Origin: Nocardioides marinus | GTDB taxonomy: Bacteria > Pseudomonadota > Alphaproteobacteria > Rhodobacterales > Rhodobacteraceae | DNA length: 64,000 bases | Reading direction: 5' to 3' | NCBI GenBank assembly: GCA_019801415.1 | Contig: JAHVJD010000001.1 | Coordinates: forward strand, 186,001 to 250,000 | Shown here: positions 8,033-18,000 of the stretch, piece after piece | Layout of the letters: the number at the start of each line of letters is the position of its first letter | Numbering within the stretch: the stretch's first letter is position 1 | Position numbers and translations under genes: made by a program | The notes under the pieces: generated by a model | Told to the model about the DNA's origin: nothing | The model's database searches: none | What the model saw: the letters and a program-made list of their open reading frames with translations, nothing else

Positions 8033-9415
8033 ATGGCAACTGAAATTCTGATGCCCGCCCTGTCGCCGACCATGGAGGAAGGCACCCTGGCCAAATGGCT
8101 GGTCAAGGAAGGCGATACCGTGAACTCCGGCGACATCATGGCCGAGATCGAAACCGACAAGGCGACGATGGAATTCGAAGCTGTCGACGAAGGCATCGTC
8201 GGCAAGATCCTGATCGCGGAAGGCACCGAGGGCGTGAAGGTCAACACCCCGATCGCCGTGCTGGTCGAGGAAGGCGAAAGCGCCGACGACTACCAGGCCA
8301 GCGGCGGCGCCAGCAGCGATGACAGCGCCCCCGCCGAGGCTCCGGCCAGCGACGCGCCCGCCGCCGCCGCGCCCGAAAAGGCCACGGCCCAGCCCGCCAA
8401 GGTGCTGGAACCCGACTACCCCGAGGGCACCGAGATGGTGCAGACCACCGTGCGCGAAGCAATCCGCGACGCCATGGCCGAGGAAATGCGCCGCGACGAA
8501 AACGTCTTCCTGATGGGCGAGGAAGTCGCCGAATACCAGGGCGCCTACAAGGTCTCGCAAGGCCTGCTGGACGAGTTCGGCTCCAAGCGCGTGATCGACA
8601 CCCCGATCACCGAGCACGGCTTTGCCGGCATCGCCACCGGTGCGGCCTTTGGCGGCCTGCGTCCCATCGTCGAGTTCATGACCTTCAACTTCGCCATGCA
8701 GGCGATTGACCAGATCATCAACTCCGCGGCCAAGACGCTGTATATGTCCGGCGGCCAGATGGGCGCACCGATGGTGTTCCGCGGCCCCAACGGCGCCGCC
8801 GCGCGCGTGGGTGCCCAGCACTCCCAGGACTATGCCGCCTGGTACATGCAGATCCCGGGCCTGAAAGTGGCGATGCCCTACTCCGCCGCCGACGCCAAGG
8901 GTCTGATGAAGACCGCGATCCGCGACAACAACCCGGTGATCTTCCTCGAGAACGAGATCCTCTACGGCCGCGCCTTCGACGTGCCGAAGCTGGATGACTA
9001 CACCGTGCCCTTCGGCAAGGCCCGCATCTGGCGCGAAGGCTCCGACGTCACCATCGTCTCCTTCGGCATCGGCATGCAGTACGCGCTCGAAGCCGCGGAC
9101 AAGCTGGCCGAGGACGGCGTATCGGCCGAGGTCATCGACCTGCGCACCCTGCGCCCGATGGACCTGCCGACGGTGATGGAATCGGTCAAGAAGACCAACC
9201 GCCTGGTCACGGTCGAGGAAGGCTGGCCGCAGGGTTCCGTCGGCAGCTACATCGCGTCCGAAGTGCAGCGCGAGGTGTTCGACTATCTCGACGCCCCGGT
9301 CATGGTCTGCACCGGCAAGGACGTGCCGATGCCCTATGCCGCAAACCTCGAACGCCACGCGCTGATCACCACCGACGAGGTGATCGAAGCGGTGAAACAA
9401 GTGACCTACCGGTAA
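8033..9415 (+). CDS. pdhB: Pyruvate dehydrogenase E1 component, beta subunit, with N-terminal lipoyl domain
   Basis: The 460-residue protein is a fusion. Residues 1-80 form a biotinyl/lipoyl domain with the lipoylated lysine in [12 protein letters not shown], followed by an Ala/Pro-rich linker (about 90-130) and then the E1 beta transketolase-like domain ([33 protein letters not shown], with the C-terminal domain at [11 protein letters not shown]). An extra lipoyl domain on E1 beta is known in several alphaproteobacteria. Over its first 80 residues the domain is nearly identical to the one on the E2 subunit encoded next, which suggests recent duplication or gene conversion. Confidence 0.97.
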   Translation: MATEILMPALSPTMEEGTLAKWLVKEGDTVNSGDIMAEIETDKATMEFEAVDEGIVGKILIAEGTEGVKVNTPIAVLVEEGESADDYQASGGASSDDSAPAEAPASDAPAAAAPEKATAQPAKVLEPDYPEGTEMVQTTVREAIRDAMAEEMRRDENVFLMGEEVAEYQGAYKVSQGLLDEFGSKRVIDTPITEHGFAGIATGAAFGGLRPIVEFMTFNFAMQAIDQIINSAAKTLYMSGGQMGAPMVFRGPNGAAARVGAQHSQDYAAWYMQIPGLKVAMPYSAADAKGLMKTAIRDNNPVIFLENEILYGRAFDVPKLDDYTVPFGKARIWREGSDVTIVSFGIGMQYALEAADKLAEDGVSAEVIDLRTLRPMDLPTVMESVKKTNRLVTVEEGWPQGSVGSYIASEVQREVFDYLDAPVMVCTGKDVPMPYAANLERHALITTDEVIEAVKQVTYR

Positions 9416-9427
9416 GGGAGCGCAAAG

Positions 9428-10741
9428 ATGCCAACAGAAATCCTGATGCCCGCGCTGTCTCCCACGATGGAGGAAGGCACCCTGGCGAAATGGCTGGTCA
9501 AGGAGGGCGATACCGTCTCCTCCGGCGACCTGATCGCCGAGATCGAAACCGACAAGGCCACCATGGAATTCGAAGCCGTGGACGAAGGTGTCGTCGGCAA
9601 GATCCTGGTGGCCGAGGGCTCCGAAGGGGTCAAGGTCAACACGCCGATTGCCGTGCTGCTGGAAGACGGCGAAAGCGCCGATGACATCGACAGCGCCGGT
9701 GCCGCCCCGGCCGCGGCCAAGACCGAAGCGCCCGCCGAAGCCGCAGCTCCGGCCAAGGCCGACGCCCCCAAGGCTGACGCCAAGCCCGCCCCGGCAGCCC
9801 CTGCCGCCGCAGACGGCAGCCGCATCTTTGCCTCGCCCCTGGCGCGCCGCATCGCCGCCGACAAGGGTCTGGACCTCGCGCAGATCAAGGGCTCCGGCCC
9901 GCGTGGCCGCATCATCAAGGTGGACGTGGAAAACGCCCAGCCGCAGGCCGCCAAGGCTGCCGCCCCGGCGGCTGCCGCGGCCCCCGCAGCTGCTGCCGCG
10001 CCCGCAGCTGGCCCCTCCGCCGATCAGGTTGCCCGCATGTACGAGGGCCGCGACTTCGAAGAGGTCAAGCTCGACGGTATGCGCAAGACCATCGCTGCCC
10101 GCCTCACCGAGGCCAAGCAGCAGGTGCCGCATTTCTACCTGCGCCGCGACATCCAGCTGGATGCGCTGCTGAAGTTCCGTGCCGAGCTGAACAAGCAACT
10201 CGAGCCGCGCGGCGTCAAGCTGTCGGTCAACGACTTCATCATCAAGGCCTGCGCCCTGGCGCTGCAGGCGGTGCCGGACGCGAATGCGGTCTGGGCCGGT
10301 GACCGGGTGCTCAAGATGAAAGCCTCCGACGTGGCGGTTGCCGTCGCGATCGAGGGCGGTCTGTTCACCCCGGTTCTGCAGGACAGCGACACCAAATCCC
10401 TCTCGGCGCTGTCGACCGAGATGAAGGATCTGGCCGCCCGCGCCCGCGACCGCAAGCTGGCCCCGCATGAATACCAGGGCGGCAGCTTCGCGATCTCCAA
10501 CCTCGGCATGTTCGGCATCGACAACTTCGACGCCATCGTGAACCCGCCACATGCGGGCATCCTGGCCGTCGGCGCTGGCGTCAAGAAGCCGGTGGTCGGC
10601 AAGGACGGCGAACTGGCCGTCGCCACGGTGATGTCGGTGACCATGTCGGTCGACCACCGCGTCATCGACGGCGCGCTTGGCGCCGAACTGCTGAACGTCA
10701 TCAAGGACAACCTTGAAAACCCGATGGTGATGCTGGCCTGA
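9428..10741 (+). CDS. pdhC: Dihydrolipoamide acetyltransferase, E2 of pyruvate dehydrogenase
   Basis: The 437-residue E2 has one lipoyl domain (residues 1-80, lysine in [11 protein letters not shown]), an Ala/Pro linker, a peripheral subunit-binding domain (about 135-172, [17 protein letters not shown] then GSGPRGRI), a second Ala/Pro linker and the catalytic acetyltransferase domain (about 205-437) ending in [16 protein letters not shown] with the active-site His and Asp. It passes the acetyl group from lipoamide to CoA and forms the core of the complex. E3 (lpd) is not encoded directly downstream. A strong terminator follows. Confidence 0.97.
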   Translation: MPTEILMPALSPTMEEGTLAKWLVKEGDTVSSGDLIAEIETDKATMEFEAVDEGVVGKILVAEGSEGVKVNTPIAVLLEDGESADDIDSAGAAPAAAKTEAPAEAAAPAKADAPKADAKPAPAAPAAADGSRIFASPLARRIAADKGLDLAQIKGSGPRGRIIKVDVENAQPQAAKAAAPAAAAAPAAAAAPAAGPSADQVARMYEGRDFEEVKLDGMRKTIAARLTEAKQQVPHFYLRRDIQLDALLKFRAELNKQLEPRGVKLSVNDFIIKACALALQAVPDANAVWAGDRVLKMKASDVAVAVAIEGGLFTPVLQDSDTKSLSALSTEMKDLAARARDRKLAPHEYQGGSFAISNLGMFGIDNFDAIVNPPHAGILAVGAGVKKPVVGKDGELAVATVMSVTMSVDHRVIDGALGAELLNVIKDNLENPMVMLA

Positions 10742-10774
10742 CCGGCAGCCGCCTTGGGCTCTAGACCTTGACGC

Positions 10775-10802
10775 AGGCCGGGGACTTCCCCGGCCTGTTT
10801 TC
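10775..10802 (+). terminator. Rho-independent terminator of the pdh operon
   Basis: A 9-bp stem AGGCCGGGG/CCCCGGCCT (10775-10783, 10788-10796) with an ACTT loop is followed by GTTTTC. It lies 34 nt after the pdhC stop. Confidence 0.8.
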
Positions 10803-10996
10803 GTTGTGGGCCTCGCCTCCTCCACCGCAGCCCGACACACGGTCGGCAACGGGCTGGAAAACCGTCGATATTGCGGCCCGCACACCGCCCTGGATGAAGC
10901 TTTCATGACAATCGGCCCTGGCCGCGGCGGTGTTTACGTCGCGTTCAGCTCTGGCTTCCTACTGCAAGGACATCTGTCATTTGCAGGAATTCTGTC

Positions 10997-12802
10997 ATGT
11001 CCTTCGCTCTCCCGCAGTTCCGCCTGCCGCGCCGCTCGGGCGCTGCCCGCGCCGACTCGTCCAGCGGCTTTGCCTGGCGGTCGCTCAACCTGCGCATCGC
11101 CCTCCTGGTGACTGTCTTTGCGCTGCTGACCGCGCTGCCGATGGCCTACCTCGCCGCCCAGCGGCTGCAGACCCAGGCCCTCGACAGCCTGCGCCTCTTG
11201 CAACGCGAGCTGACCACCGCCACCGCCCGCGAAATTGCCCAGCCGATGAAGCTGGGCTTCTCCGGCTCCGTCGAGCAGCAGATTGCCGATGTCATCGAAC
11301 GGGCGGGCAGCAGCTTTGCCTATGCCCGCGCGGTCCGCGCCGACGGGGTGGTCATGGCCGAGGCCGGCCAGCCCCCCGCGGCCACGTCAGCGCTGCCCGA
11401 TCTTGCCGCCATCAGCGACAGGGTGATGGCCGACGAGCAACCCTGGCAATCCTCCGATGGCCACACGCTGGTGCTGCCGGTGACATCGCGCAAGGGGGCG
11501 ATGCGCGGCGTGCTCGTTATGGTCTGGGATCCCGCCGCCACGCTCTCGGCCCTGCGGGCCGGGCTGCTGCGCGACGCTGCACTCGGCGCGGTGATCCTGC
11601 TGGTCTCCCTGCTCGGTTGCCTGGTGATCCTGCGCCGCCTGCTGGGACGGCCGCTGCAGCAGCTCACCCGGGCGCTGGAGCGGATCACCTCCGGCGACTA
11701 CGGCTCGCGCCTGCCGCTTGCCACGCGCCGGGACGAGCTGGGCCGCATCGCCCGCCGCATCGACATGTTGCAAACCACCCTGGACGAGGCCGCCGCCGCA
11801 GCCCGCACACGCGCGCGCGACCAGCAGGCCCAGGCCGACGCCGTCGAGCAGCTGCGCGGCGGGCTGGATGCACTGGCCCGTCGCGACCTCAGCCACCGGC
11901 TCCACCAGCCGCTCGCCCCCGCCTACGAGCCGTTGCGCCGCGATTTCAATGACGCCCTCGACAGCCTCGCACGGATGATGACGCAGGTGCTGGGCACCGG
12001 CCACATGATCCTGTCGCACAGCAGCCGCATCCGCGGCGACTCCGCCACCCTGGCCGGGCGCATTACCAGCCAGGCCGCCGACCTGGGCGAGCTGTCGCTG
12101 GCGCTGAACGATCTCAGCACCGCGCTTGGCGCCGCCGAGGAAGAGGTCAGCGCCGCCAATGGTCTCGCCGCCAGCGCGGTCGAGCAGGCCGAGGCCAGCA
12201 ATGCCGTGATGACCAGCGCCGCCGCCGCGATGGAGGGCATCCAGCACAGCGCCGCCCGCATCGGCTCGATTACCGGGGTGATCGACGACATCGCCTTCCA
12301 GACCACGCTGCTGGCGCTGAACGCCGGGGTCGAGGCCGCACGGGCGGGCGAGGCCGGGCGCGGGTTCGCGGTGGTCGCCAGCGAAGTGCAGGCACTGGCA
12401 CAACGCAGCTCCGAGGCCGCAACCGAAATCCGAGCGCTGATTTCCAGCACCAGCCAGCACATCAGCCAGGGCGCCGAGGAAGTCGGCAAGACCGGTGCGG
12501 TGCTGACCCGCATCATCGCGGATCTGGGCGAAATCTCCGGCTGTGTCAGCGGCTCGGCCCGCGGGCTCAGCCACGAGGCGGCGGCGCTGCGCGCGCTTAC
12601 TACCCGGCTGACCGCGCTGGAGGGCACCACCCGCGGCAACACCGATGTGGTAAACCAGACGGTGACCGCGATGTCCGGCCTGTGCCGCGATGCCGAAGGG
12701 CTCAGTCAGCTGGCCGCAACCTTCCGCCAGCCGCCCTCACAGGCGGATCAGGACGGCGCGCAGCCCGCAGACCGCACCGCGGGCTGGCGCGCCGCCGGCT
12801 AG
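10997..12802 (+). CDS. Methyl-accepting chemotaxis protein
   Basis: The 601-residue receptor has a membrane span at about 32-53, a periplasmic sensor of about 140 residues with no recognised domain, a second span at about 194-212, a HAMP region (about 213-265) and a long cytoplasmic coiled coil. The signalling tip is clear ([20 protein letters not shown] then [18 protein letters not shown]). It would sense a periplasmic ligand and control a CheA kinase. No CheR-tethering pentapeptide is visible at the C-terminus. No che genes are nearby. The stop codon overlaps the converging DUF2087 gene's stop. Confidence 0.94.
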   Translation: MSFALPQFRLPRRSGAARADSSSGFAWRSLNLRIALLVTVFALLTALPMAYLAAQRLQTQALDSLRLLQRELTTATAREIAQPMKLGFSGSVEQQIADVIERAGSSFAYARAVRADGVVMAEAGQPPAATSALPDLAAISDRVMADEQPWQSSDGHTLVLPVTSRKGAMRGVLVMVWDPAATLSALRAGLLRDAALGAVILLVSLLGCLVILRRLLGRPLQQLTRALERITSGDYGSRLPLATRRDELGRIARRIDMLQTTLDEAAAAARTRARDQQAQADAVEQLRGGLDALARRDLSHRLHQPLAPAYEPLRRDFNDALDSLARMMTQVLGTGHMILSHSSRIRGDSATLAGRITSQAADLGELSLALNDLSTALGAAEEEVSAANGLAASAVEQAEASNAVMTSAAAAMEGIQHSAARIGSITGVIDDIAFQTTLLALNAGVEAARAGEAGRGFAVVASEVQALAQRSSEAATEIRALISSTSQHISQGAEEVGKTGAVLTRIIADLGEISGCVSGSARGLSHEAAALRALTTRLTALEGTTRGNTDVVNQTVTAMSGLCRDAEGLSQLAATFRQPPSQADQDGAQPADRTAGWRAAG

Positions 12803-13410
12803 CTGGCGGGCTGCCCGGCGCCTTGCGCTTCCGCCTGTCCGGGCGGCGGCGTGGACGCACGGCGGCGGCGCAACGCGCGGATCAGCAATTGCGCCTCGGC
12901 GGGCGGTGCCTGTTCCACCCGGCGGTAGCCGCTGCCGTCGCGCCGCCGGGTCAGCAGCCCGCAGGAGATCATCGTGCGCCGCAGCGTTGCCGGATCGTCA
13001 AACAGGTGCAGCCGGTTCAGCTGCGCATTGACCTGCCGCTCCGCCATTTCCTGCCCCGCCGGCAGTTCGGCCCACAGCGAAAACAGCGCCAGCGTCTGCA
13101 CCGCGCGCCGCGAGGGCCAGCGCAGCAGTTGGCCCTGGCCATCGAACTGGTTCAGACAGCGTTCCAGCAGCCGGTGGTCAGCCTGCGCCTGCACCGCCTG
13201 CGCACCGGAGGCCACTTGCTCCCTGCGGCGGCTTCGCGCCTCCGCCGCCTGCAACGCGCGCATATGCTGCAGGTTCTGATAGCCGCCCGCACGCGCCAGC
13301 ATGTTCATCAGTTTCAGATGCCCGGGACTACTTTCGCCCAGCTGGCGGCCTAGTGCGCGGCAATAGGCGGAAAGATCCTCCACCGCCAGGCTCAGGGGAA
13401 GTCTGCTCAT
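12799..13410 (-). CDS. DUF2087 domain-containing protein, possible regulator
   Basis: The start [13 protein letters not shown] at 13410 gives 203 residues; an in-frame ATG at 13437 would add nine residues and cannot be excluded. The C-terminal half (about residues 100-175: [20 protein letters not shown], then [20 protein letters not shown]) matches DUF2087, a small winged-helix-like domain often found in ArsR/MarR-like contexts. The N-terminal half is Arg/Gln-rich and helical. Its stop codon and that of the converging chemoreceptor gene share the palindrome CTAG at 12799-12802. Regulation is inferred from family context only. Confidence 0.75.
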   Translation of the reverse strand: MSRLPLSLAVEDLSAYCRALGRQLGESSPGHLKLMNMLARAGGYQNLQHMRALQAAEARSRRREQVASGAQAVQAQADHRLLERCLNQFDGQGQLLRWPSRRAVQTLALFSLWAELPAGQEMAERQVNAQLNRLHLFDDPATLRRTMISCGLLTRRRDGSGYRRVEQAPPAEAQLLIRALRRRRASTPPPGQAEAQGAGQPAS

Positions 13411-13626
13411 CACATATCCATTTCTGGCGCCTGCCAAACCGCTGGCCGCTGTCTTGACGGAAACCGGCGCCTGTTTCGAAATGGAAAGGGCCGAATGCTG
13501 GGCAGGTTTAGCACCCCGTTGCGGGGCAGCGGCGCCTCGGTGTCTGCCGACCGTGCCCCGACCTTAGCCAAGACATCGCGCCGCGCCAAGCCTTTAGCAT
13601 TCCCGCACGGCCAGCTGGCCCGGCAG

Positions 13627-13648
13627 CAAAAAGGGGCACACCCGCCCC
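13627..13648 (-). terminator. Likely terminator of cysE
   Basis: On the minus strand a short GGGGC/GCCCC stem with a 6-nt loop (13633-13648) is followed by TTTTT (13628-13632). It is 60 nt downstream of the cysE stop. Confidence 0.55.
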
Positions 13649-13707
13649 CTCACCTTTCTTCAAATACTCAAACTCCGCCGCGCCCCCTCTGCACAACGGC
13701 CCGCGGA

Positions 13708-14523
13708 TCAGCCGCCGTGGTCTTTGCCCAGCACCTGGTTCATGCTGATCGACGGCTGCGCGCAGCCCGCCTCGCCCACGATCTTGGCCGGCACGCCCGC
13801 CACCGTGGTGCAGGGCGGCACTTCCTCCAGCACGACCGAGCCAGCGGCAATGCGGCTGCAATGGCCCACCTTGATGTTGCCCAGCACCTTTGCACCGGCC
13901 CCGATCAGAACGCCGTCGCCGATCTTGGGATGACGGTCCTCTTCTTCCTTGCCGGTGCCACCCAGCGTCACCGAATGCAGCATCGAGACGTTGTCGCCCA
14001 CCACCGCGGTCTCGCCGATGACGATGGAATGGGCGTGGTCGATCATGATCCCCTTGCCGATGCGCGCGCCAGGGTGAATGTCGATGCCGAAGATCTCCGA
14101 GGTCCGCATCTGGAAGAAATAGGCCAGGTCCAGTTGCCCCTGGTTCCACAGCCAATGGCTGACCCGATAGGCCTGCACCGCCTGGAACCCCTTGAAATAG
14201 AGGATCGGCTGCAGCAACCGGTGGCTGGCCGGATCACGCTCGTTGATCGCCACCAGATCGGCGCGCGCGGCCTCCACCAGGTCCGGGCGGGCGGCATAGG
14301 CGTCATCGACGATCTCGCGCAGCACCATCATCGACATCTCGTTCGAGCACAGCTTGGCCGAGATCCGGTAGGACAGCGCCTTTTCCAGTGATTTGTGGTG
14401 CAGGATACAGGCATGGATCAGCCCGCCCATCAGCGGCTGGGTGGCCACGGCCTCCTCGGCTTCGCGGGTGATCCGATCCCATACGGGGTCGACCGGGGTA
14501 ATCGCCTGGCGCGTCTCGATCAT
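13708..14523 (-). CDS. cysE: Serine O-acetyltransferase
   Basis: The 271-residue protein makes O-acetylserine from serine and acetyl-CoA, the first step of cysteine synthesis. An N-terminal helical domain (about 1-140, DPVWDRITREAEE) precedes a left-handed beta-helix of hexapeptide repeats (about 145-240) with the catalytic segment GIDIHPGARIGKGIMIDHAH and HSVTLGGTGKEEEDRHPKIG. The C-terminal tail ends DHGG rather than the ...YxI type tail that docks into cysteine synthase, so complex formation with CysK is uncertain. It lies alone, downstream of the GTA cluster on the same strand. Confidence 0.96.
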   Translation of the reverse strand: MIETRQAITPVDPVWDRITREAEEAVATQPLMGGLIHACILHHKSLEKALSYRISAKLCSNEMSMMVLREIVDDAYAARPDLVEAARADLVAINERDPASHRLLQPILYFKGFQAVQAYRVSHWLWNQGQLDLAYFFQMRTSEIFGIDIHPGARIGKGIMIDHAHSIVIGETAVVGDNVSMLHSVTLGGTGKEEEDRHPKIGDGVLIGAGAKVLGNIKVGHCSRIAAGSVVLEEVPPCTTVAGVPAKIVGEAGCAQPSISMNQVLGKDHGG

Positions 14524-14651
14524 GGCTCAGCATCCTTTATTCACTCGGCCCAGAATAGCCATCTAAGCCGGAATGGCGCAAACGCAAACCCGTGATCGGG
14601 CATATTTCCGATCTGAATAGGTCGTCTCGCGCAAAGGTGAAGCCGGTTGCG

Positions 14652-14723
14652 CCGCCTTCGGCGGTGTCGCTTCGGGCCCGGCCCGAAGCGATCCGCGCCG
14701 CCAGCCCGCAGGGCTGGCGGCGC
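14652..14723. terminator. Three consecutive GC-rich hairpins between the GTA cluster and cysE
   Basis: The 238-nt gap 14524-14761 holds three hairpins: 14652-14664 (5 bp), 14668-14690 (10-11 bp around CGCTTCGGGCC) and 14695-14723 (perfect 13-bp stem, GCA loop). None is followed by a T run. Their place right after the last GTA gene suggests transcript end or 3' protection, with possible Rho involvement. Confidence 0.45.
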
Positions 14724-14761
14724 CCGGCCCAACCGCAGGCCATGCAGGTTTCCTGCAGGGA

Positions 14762-15082
14762 TCAGCGGGCGGGAGCTGCCCCTCTGGCCTCGGATGTTCC
14801 CGCCAGCGCAGCGTCCAGTTCACGCAGCACCAGCCGGGTGCAGGCAAGATAGGCGGGATCATCCAGAAACGGCTCCTCCGCCAGGGCAAACCGTCGCGCC
14901 GCCGCACTCAGCGTGCCGTCGCCCCAGCGCGGATGCAGGCGGTGCAGAAGATCGGTGTGGGCCCGCGCCTCTGCCGCCATACCGAAAATGCGGCGGCACA
15001 GCGGCTCCCTGCGCTCTGGAGGCACCAGCAGCAAGGCCCGCGCCACGGCCGAGACATCGCCCGGCAGCACCGGCCGCCTCAT
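14762..15082 (-). CDS. Uncharacterised protein, last gene of the GTA cluster
   Basis: Starting at 15082, whose ATG overlaps the stop of the g15 gene by 4 nt (ATGA), the protein has 106 residues (MRRPVLPGDVSAVARALLLV). The frame extends upstream, but only as low-complexity Arg/Gly/Ala antisense-like sequence. It is mainly alpha-helical by appearance, with conserved-looking Trp/Gly (HPRWGDGTLSAAARRFAL) and an acidic FLDDPAYLACTRLVL segment. A gene like this follows g15 in other Rhodobacteraceae GTA clusters. Its function is unknown and it has no signal peptide or membrane span. Confidence 0.7.
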   Translation of the reverse strand: MRRPVLPGDVSAVARALLLVPPERREPLCRRIFGMAAEARAHTDLLHRLHPRWGDGTLSAAARRFALAEEPFLDDPAYLACTRLVLRELDAALAGTSEARGAAPAR

Positions 15083-18000
15083 GCCAGCACCCGCCGCGCC
15101 GCAGGCCCCGCGCCGTAGCGCGCCGACAGCTGCGCCACCTCCAGCACGTCGCCGGGCTGCACACCGTCGGCGGCCTGCGCCGCAGCAGCATAGGCCCACT
15201 GCGGCGCCGCAACCGTGGCCTCGCGCAGCAGCGTCTCCCCGCGCAGCACGCGGATGCGGTAGGCCTCCAGTTCTTCGCCCAGCGGCACGTCCGACAGATC
15301 CCAGCTGTCGCCCTCGATCCGGGTGCGGCGGATCCAGCCCGCGACCATGTCCCCGCCCAGCGCGCCCTGCAGCCGCAGATGCACCGGCGCATAGGGGCGC
15401 AGCCCGTTGCCGTTGAAGCTGTGCTGCTCATGCACATAGGAGGGATCCTCCAGCGCCCCCTGCGCCGGGCCGATGCGGTAGTGCCGGGCGCGGCGGCGCT
15501 GGTCCGGCGCCAGCGCCAGCTGTACCGCACTGCCGTCCAGCAGCACCACATAAGATCCCGCAGGCCAGACATCGGGCATCAGCGCATCCGTGCCGAGCTG
15601 ACCGCGCAGCCGCCCGCGCAACAGGTAGGTCTGCGGCGCGATCAGCTCCGCCTCGCGGAACTGGAACAGCTCCCAGTTGCCGGGGGTGCCGTCGCCGATG
15701 GCGGCAGCGTTGGCCCCGTTCAGCACCGCCTCCAGGCTGCGGCTTTCCAGGCTGCCCCAGATCAGCCGCAGCTGCAGATCCGCGCCGCGGTCCCAGATCC
15801 CGGCCCGCGCCGCCGCCAGCGGCGTCTCAGTAATGCCGATCACCTGACGGGCGGCGATCACCTGCTCCAGCGCGTAATTCTCATCCGTGGCAGAGCCATA
15901 GACCGCAACGCTGCCCGGCCATCTGGCGGCGGTCAGCGCCAGATGCGGCGCCTCTGGCACCTCGTCGCCGCGCATCAGCGGCAGGTCCAGGAACAAGGGC
16001 AGCACCGGCCCCGGCGCGGCAAAGGCGCGGACGTGGGGCAGCTCTTCGGCCGCATCGGCAGTGTCATAGACGCCGGGCTCGATCCGCACCGCCTCGACCA
16101 GTTGCGCCTCGGCCTGTTCTACCCGGTCGATGCGGTAGCTCTGCGCTCCGCCCTCCAGCGGCAGCGAGACCACGTCGCCCGCACCCAGATGCAAAAGCGA
16201 GGGCGGCAGCGAGAACCGCAGCGTGTCGCGCGAGATCCGCGCCTCGGCCAGCCAGCGCGCCACCACCTGTCGTGCCTCGGCCCGGGTCAGCGCCAGCGGC
16301 AGCGCGTTCTGGCTGACCGCATGGGTGGCCTCGTCCGGCAGCACCGCCTCGACCGCGCCAGCGGCATGGTCGCCGCCCCATTCGGTAAACCGCAAACGCA
16401 CCCGACCTGCCAGCTCCGCCTCGCTGGCGCGGGCGGCCTCCAGCCGACTGCCGACCTCGGCGTGTTCGGCCAGCTGGTCCAGCGTCAGCGCCTGTGCTGC
16501 CGTGCCCTTGCGCATCACAAAGCGCAGAACCCCATCGCGTTCCACCGCGTCAAATCCGTGCCGCAGCATCAGGGGCTGCAGCGCGGCGCGGGCATCGCCG
16601 AGATCGGCGATCACCTGCCCGTGCACCACGCCATAAAGCTGCGAGACATCGATCTCCTCCAGCCCCGCGCGATGGCAGATCTCCTCCACCACCGAGGCCA
16701 GGGTGCGCTGCCCCGTCCGCCCGTTCAGCCAATGGCCGCGCAGGTAATTCTCGCCGTCGTTCCAGATCTCCAGACGGCTCGGGAAGGCGGGAAAGGGCCG
16801 CGCATCCCAGGCCCAGACATAGGCGTTGGCCATGTCCAGCATCGGCCCGCCATATACCTCGGACACCGGGTTGTTCGCCGCCGCGCCCCAGTAGCCCAGC
16901 ACTGCGCGCAGGTAGTGGATCTGGATCAGGTCGTCGCGCTGGCCGTTGGAATATTTCGGCAGCTTTGATTCCGAGCTTTTGGGGTCGAGGAACTTGTTGG
17001 GCTGGTTGGTGCCTTTGTCGATCGCCGCACAGCCCAGTTCGGTGAACCAGATCGGCTTGGATTGCGGCACCCAAGGCGTCGGCACAGCCTGGCGCACACC
17101 GCCGATCCGCTCGTGATGCTCCTGCGCCCACCAGTTGCGGATATCCTTGTAGCGCCACACCCAGGGCTCGTCATGCGCGCCATCGGTGATCGGGGTGCGG
17201 ATCTGTGCCGCCTCGGCCTCGGGGGAGTGGTAATACCAGTCATAGCCCTCGCCGCCCTCGATATTGCTGCGCAGGTAGGCGGGATCGTAGATCGCGGGTA
17301 CGCCCGCCTGCGCGTCAAGATGATCGTCGCCCTCGCGCCAGTCGCTGAGCGGCATGTAATTGTCGATGCCGATGAAATCGATGTTTTCATCCGCCCACAG
17401 CGGGTCGAGGTGGAAGTACCGATCGCCCTCGGGCGACTGATAGCCCCAATACTCGGACCAGTCGGCGGCATAGCCGATCCTTGTGTCCGGGCCCAGCAGC
17501 GCGCGTGCCTCGGCGGCCAGCGCCTGCAGCGCGGCAACCGCCGGAAAGCCCGCAGCGCCGCGGATCTGGGTCAGCGCCCGCATTTCCGAGCTGATGCAGA
17601 AGGCCTCGACCCCGCCCGCCGCCGCACACAGGGCGGCGTAGTGCAGGATGAACCGGCTCAAGCTCCATTCCTGCGGCCCTGTATAGGTCACGCTGCCCTC
17701 AGCCACGGTGAAATCCGCCGCCGTCACGGTACCGAAGAAGGCCGCCACCTCCGCATCCGCCGCTGCCGTGCCATCGGGGGAGCCGGGCTGGCCGGGCGCT
17801 GCCGACAGGGTGATCCGCCCCCGCCACGGCAGATGCGGCTGGCTGGCGGCACCAGTCCAGGGGTCGGGCAGCGCATTGCCCTCGGCCTGATCCATCAGGA
17901 TGAACGGGTAGAACATCACCCGCAGCCCGCGCGCCTGCATTTCCCGGATCGACTGGATCACCGCGGCGTCGGCGGGTGTGCCGCCATAGAGCGGCGTGCC

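Noticed and set aside
7994-10906. 970-residue open frame on the minus strand
   Set aside because: It lies antisense to pdhB and pdhC, has low-complexity His/Gly/Val/Ala composition typical of the antisense of high-GC genes, and has no ribosome site or family match.
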